DNA of 8,658 nt from an uncultured Oscillospiraceae bacterium (GTDB lineage Bacteria > Bacillota > Clostridia > Oscillospirales > Ruminococcaceae), in NCBI GenBank assembly GCA_900543295.1, contig UQQY01000093.1:1-8658 (forward strand). The letters run 5' to 3'. The notes under the pieces were generated by a model that ran no database searches, was not told the DNA's origin, and saw only the letters and a program-made list of their open reading frames with translations. Shown here in pieces: positions 6,986 through 8,658 of the stretch (its first letter is position 1; every line of letters starts with the position of its first letter). The translations under genes and the position numbers were made by a program.

Positions 6986-6986
6986 A

Positions 6987-7002
6987 TGGAGAGATTGCCT
7001 TG
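6987..7002 (+). promoter_or_regulatory. ribosome site supporting a TTG start for the SLOG gene
   Basis: GGAGAG (6988-6993) is six bases ahead of TTG at 7000-7002. The ATG at 6986 is in another reading frame. The TTG places Met-Glu-Lys-Lys before the conserved VCGFTGYRPEKLP, a normal N-terminus for the family, and no ATG or GTG occurs in frame near that point. Confidence 0.75.
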
Positions 7003-7548
7003 GAGAAAAAAGTATGCGGATTTACGGGGTATCGCCCGGAAAAACTGCCGTATGGCACAGATGAACGGCATCCGGATTGTATCTGCCTGAAGAAAGAGTT
7101 ATTGCAGCAGGTTTACAGAGCCGTTGAAGATGGGATGACGTATTTTATCTGCGGCGGTGCGCAAGGGGCAGATACTTTTGCGGCGGAAGCAGTTCTCTTT
7201 GCGCAGAAAGCGCATCCAGAGATCATTTTGGAGATAGCAGCGCCTTTTTTGGGACAGGAGCGCACATGGGCGCCAAGGCAGCAGGCACGGTATCACGCAA
7301 TTTTAGACAAAGCGCAGCGCATTACCTATATCAGCGATACCCCTGCTGTGGAGCATTTCTTTAAGCGCAACCGCTATATCGTCGATCATGCGGATCGAAT
7401 TGTCGCAGTATTTGATGGAAAGCGCGGCGGAACGGCGCAAACTGTCCGCTACGCTGAAAAACAGGGCAAGCAGCTTGTGCGCCTTTCTCCAACCGGAAAG
7501 GTGCTGGAAGAGGATAGGCAGCTCCGCTTTCCATGGGAACCTGTTTAA
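7000..7548 (+). CDS. DUF1273/YpsA-type SLOG-fold protein
   Basis: SLOG proteins have a Rossmann-like fold related to lysine decarboxylase-like/LOG and DprA proteins and are thought to bind nucleotides or nucleotide-derived ligands; the exact ligand of the YpsA family is unknown. The 182 aa match the family in length and motif order: GFTGYRPEKLP (residues 7-17), the glycine loop CGGAQGAD (51-58), PFLGQERTW (82-90), RNRYIVDHADRIVAVFDG (123-140), and KRGGT (141-145). No signal peptide or membrane helix is visible, so it is cytoplasmic. B. subtilis YpsA, a member of this family, is reported to affect cell division and FtsZ localisation when overproduced; here the gene lies two genes after ftsZ. 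Asp58 and Phe60 fall where I recall Glu and Trp in B. subtilis YpsA, so orthology should be tested. No regulator or toxin partner is seen beside it. Confidence 0.88.
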   Translation: MEKKVCGFTGYRPEKLPYGTDERHPDCICLKKELLQQVYRAVEDGMTYFICGGAQGADTFAAEAVLFAQKAHPEIILEIAAPFLGQERTWAPRQQARYHAILDKAQRITYISDTPAVEHFFKRNRYIVDHADRIVAVFDGKRGGTAQTVRYAEKQGKQLVRLSPTGKVLEEDRQLRFPWEPV

Positions 7549-7563
7549 TTAAATAATAAAATA

Positions 7564-7606
7564 AAACAGCCTCGCGGACAATAAACCCGCGGGGCTGTTT
7601 CATTTT
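7564..7606. terminator. bidirectional terminator between convergent genes
   Basis: A 14-bp stem pairs 7564-7577 with 7587-7600 (one G-T wobble) around a nine-base loop. On the plus strand it is followed by CATTTTAT. On the minus strand the sequence after the stem is very T-rich (complement of 7546-7563), so termination should be stronger for the minus-strand gene. It lies in the 74-base gap between the SLOG gene and the converging surface-protein gene. Confidence 0.88.
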
Positions 7607-7622
7607 ATGCCATATGGTAGTT

Positions 7623-8658
7623 TTACTTTATCGTAAGAAGCGTGTTGTAGGAGCCTCTTACAATGCCAGAATATGCGTAGACCTTTGTACCGTCCGGTTT
7701 CTGATACTGCACATAGGCACGATACGCATATGTAGTGGAGGAAGTCAGCGGCGTCAGCCGATACACATAACTGCCGTCCGCCTTGTATCCGGAGAAAATC
7801 TTCCTGCTTACACCTGCCGTCGATACCGTCAGGTTTTTGGTGCCAAGGTATTTGGTGTTGATAATCAAAATACCATGGGAAAGCTCCGTATAGTATTTGT
7901 CCGGATTAGCGCCAATATCAGATTGTGCAGTAAGGACAATTTTACCGCTTTCAATCGTTGCATGAAGCGAGACGGTAGGTGCTGTTTTTTCTACGAGTCC
8001 TTTGACCGTAACGGTGCAATAAGCCTCGTATCCATTGTTGGTGGCTGCAATAATTGTTGCATTTCCTTCGGCAATCGCAGTGAGCTTGCCGTTATTATCC
8101 ACTGTTACGACATTTCGGTTGGTAGAAAGCCAGGAAACCTGTTTGTTGACTGCATTTTCAGGCAGAACGGTGGCGGTAAGCGTCTTGGTATCACCTTCTG
8201 TCATTTCGAGCGCGCTTTCGGAAAGCGTAATGCTGGACGCATAGATTTCTTCGACCTTAACGACTGAGAGCTTGACCGCGTATACGTTGATGATTTGCTG
8301 ATCCTCGGATTGTACCAAAACACGTACCACATTATCCGTATGGACCGGCAGGATTGTCACCGCCGCGTTGTCAAGGCTCGTTGCCGAAATCACAGCACTT
8401 GCTATATCCGAAACCGAAGCGGAATAATTCTCCGCAGAGAAAATGCCGCTTACAAATCCAGAGGGTGCAGCGCCGTCTGCTGTAAATGTATCGAGCAGCG
8501 CAGAGGTATTCGCTTCAATCTTACCGGAGTACGTCATAATTTCGCACTCTGTAAGACCGACGCAGCGTCCGCTCTGCTGTGTCAGCGTAATGCGGATGGC
8601 AACCGGATTGATTACCTCATTGAATACATATTCCGTCTTGGTAAATCCGGCCGTCGGC
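7623..8658 (-). CDS. C-terminal part of a secreted multidomain protein (discoidin-like end, Ig-like, BIG2, Fn3-like)
   Basis: The frame stays open to the right edge, so the gene is cut there; the Met codon at 8535-8537 is internal. The 344 visible residues, numbered from the edge, read as follows. Residues 1-43 (AIRITLTQQSGRCVGLTECE) resemble the last strands of an F5/8 type C (discoidin) carbohydrate-binding domain. Residues about 45-131, with ILPVHTDNVVRVLVQSEDQQ, look like an Ig-like domain often attached to such modules. A BIG2 domain spans about 137-218 (ITLSESALEMTEGDTKTLTA, VSWLSTNRNVVTV, GKLTAIAEGNATI). Residues about 222-335 form a probable Fn3-like domain (LTPLTSSTTYAYRAYVQY). No LPXTG motif, SLH repeat or membrane anchor follows; the protein ends LLTIK. 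An extracellular glycoside hydrolase or other glycan-active enzyme is a plausible parent, but its catalytic part is not in view. Confidence 0.85.
   Translation of the reverse strand, partial: PTAGFTKTEYVFNEVINPVAIRITLTQQSGRCVGLTECEIMTYSGKIEANTSALLDTFTADGAAPSGFVSGIFSAENYSASVSDIASAVISATSLDNAAVTILPVHTDNVVRVLVQSEDQQIINVYAVKLSVVKVEEIYASSITLSESALEMTEGDTKTLTATVLPENAVNKQVSWLSTNRNVVTVDNNGKLTAIAEGNATIIAATNNGYEAYCTVTVKGLVEKTAPTVSLHATIESGKIVLTAQSDIGANPDKYYTELSHGILIINTKYLGTKNLTVSTAGVSRKIFSGYKADGSYVYRLTPLTSSTTYAYRAYVQYQKPDGTKVYAYSGIVRGSYNTLLTIK

Noticed and set aside
7614..8267. 217-codon open frame on the plus strand opposite the surface-protein gene
   Set aside because: It is the antisense shadow of clear BIG2 and Fn3-like coding sequence, and its product is rich in Cys and Arg with no known motif.
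1..8658. CRISPR arrays, tRNA or rRNA genes, insertion sequences, phage attachment sites
   Set aside because: Reading through both strands I saw no regularly spaced repeats, tRNA-like cloverleaf, rRNA segment, transposase reading frame or target-site duplication.

Overview
The window is the 3' half of a division and cell-wall (dcw) cluster from a Gram-positive anaerobe, most likely a member of class Clostridia and perhaps of the Oscillospirales. This rests on the gene order ftsW-murG-murA-ftsQ(divIB)-ftsZ, the strong AGGAGG-type ribosome sites, the clostridial style of the MurA, MurG and FtsW motifs, and the gut-Clostridia-like BIG2 surface protein at the right edge. The genus cannot be read from the sequence by eye.

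Positions 1-4734 (+) hold ftsW (cut by the left edge), murG, murA and ftsQ/divIB. MurA makes the first committed cytoplasmic precursor step, MurG makes lipid II, FtsW polymerises lipid II into septal glycan, and DivIB/FtsQ is the bitopic divisome scaffold. A well-formed sigma-A-type promoter (TTGACG-17 bp-TACAAT) with a repeat set over its core lies at 4769-4804 and should drive ftsZ (4900-5964). FtsZ is followed by a strong intrinsic terminator at 5973-6006. No ftsA, murB, murC, sepF or sigE/spoIIGA gene is present in this stretch.

Positions 6028-7548 (+) hold two further genes: a CorA-family (GMN motif) divalent-cation channel with a GTG start, and a DUF1273/YpsA-type SLOG-fold protein with a TTG start. 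Each is preceded by a terminator hairpin that ends only about 17-21 bases before its start codon, so neither has room for its own promoter downstream of that hairpin. B. subtilis YpsA has been linked to cell division and FtsZ, so its position close to ftsZ is the most suggestive contextual point here.

Positions 7549-7622 hold a long hairpin between convergent genes, probably a bidirectional terminator. From 7623 to the right edge, on the minus strand, lies the C-terminal part of a large extracellular multidomain protein (end of a discoidin-like domain, an Ig-like domain, BIG2, and an Fn3-like domain). Its N-terminus is outside the window.

I found no clearly new multi-gene system. The best leads are the repeat set over the ftsZ promoter, the variant FtsZ C-terminal peptide, the ftsZ-corA-ypsA-like neighbourhood with its tightly placed terminators, and three hairpins in the ftsW-murG gap.
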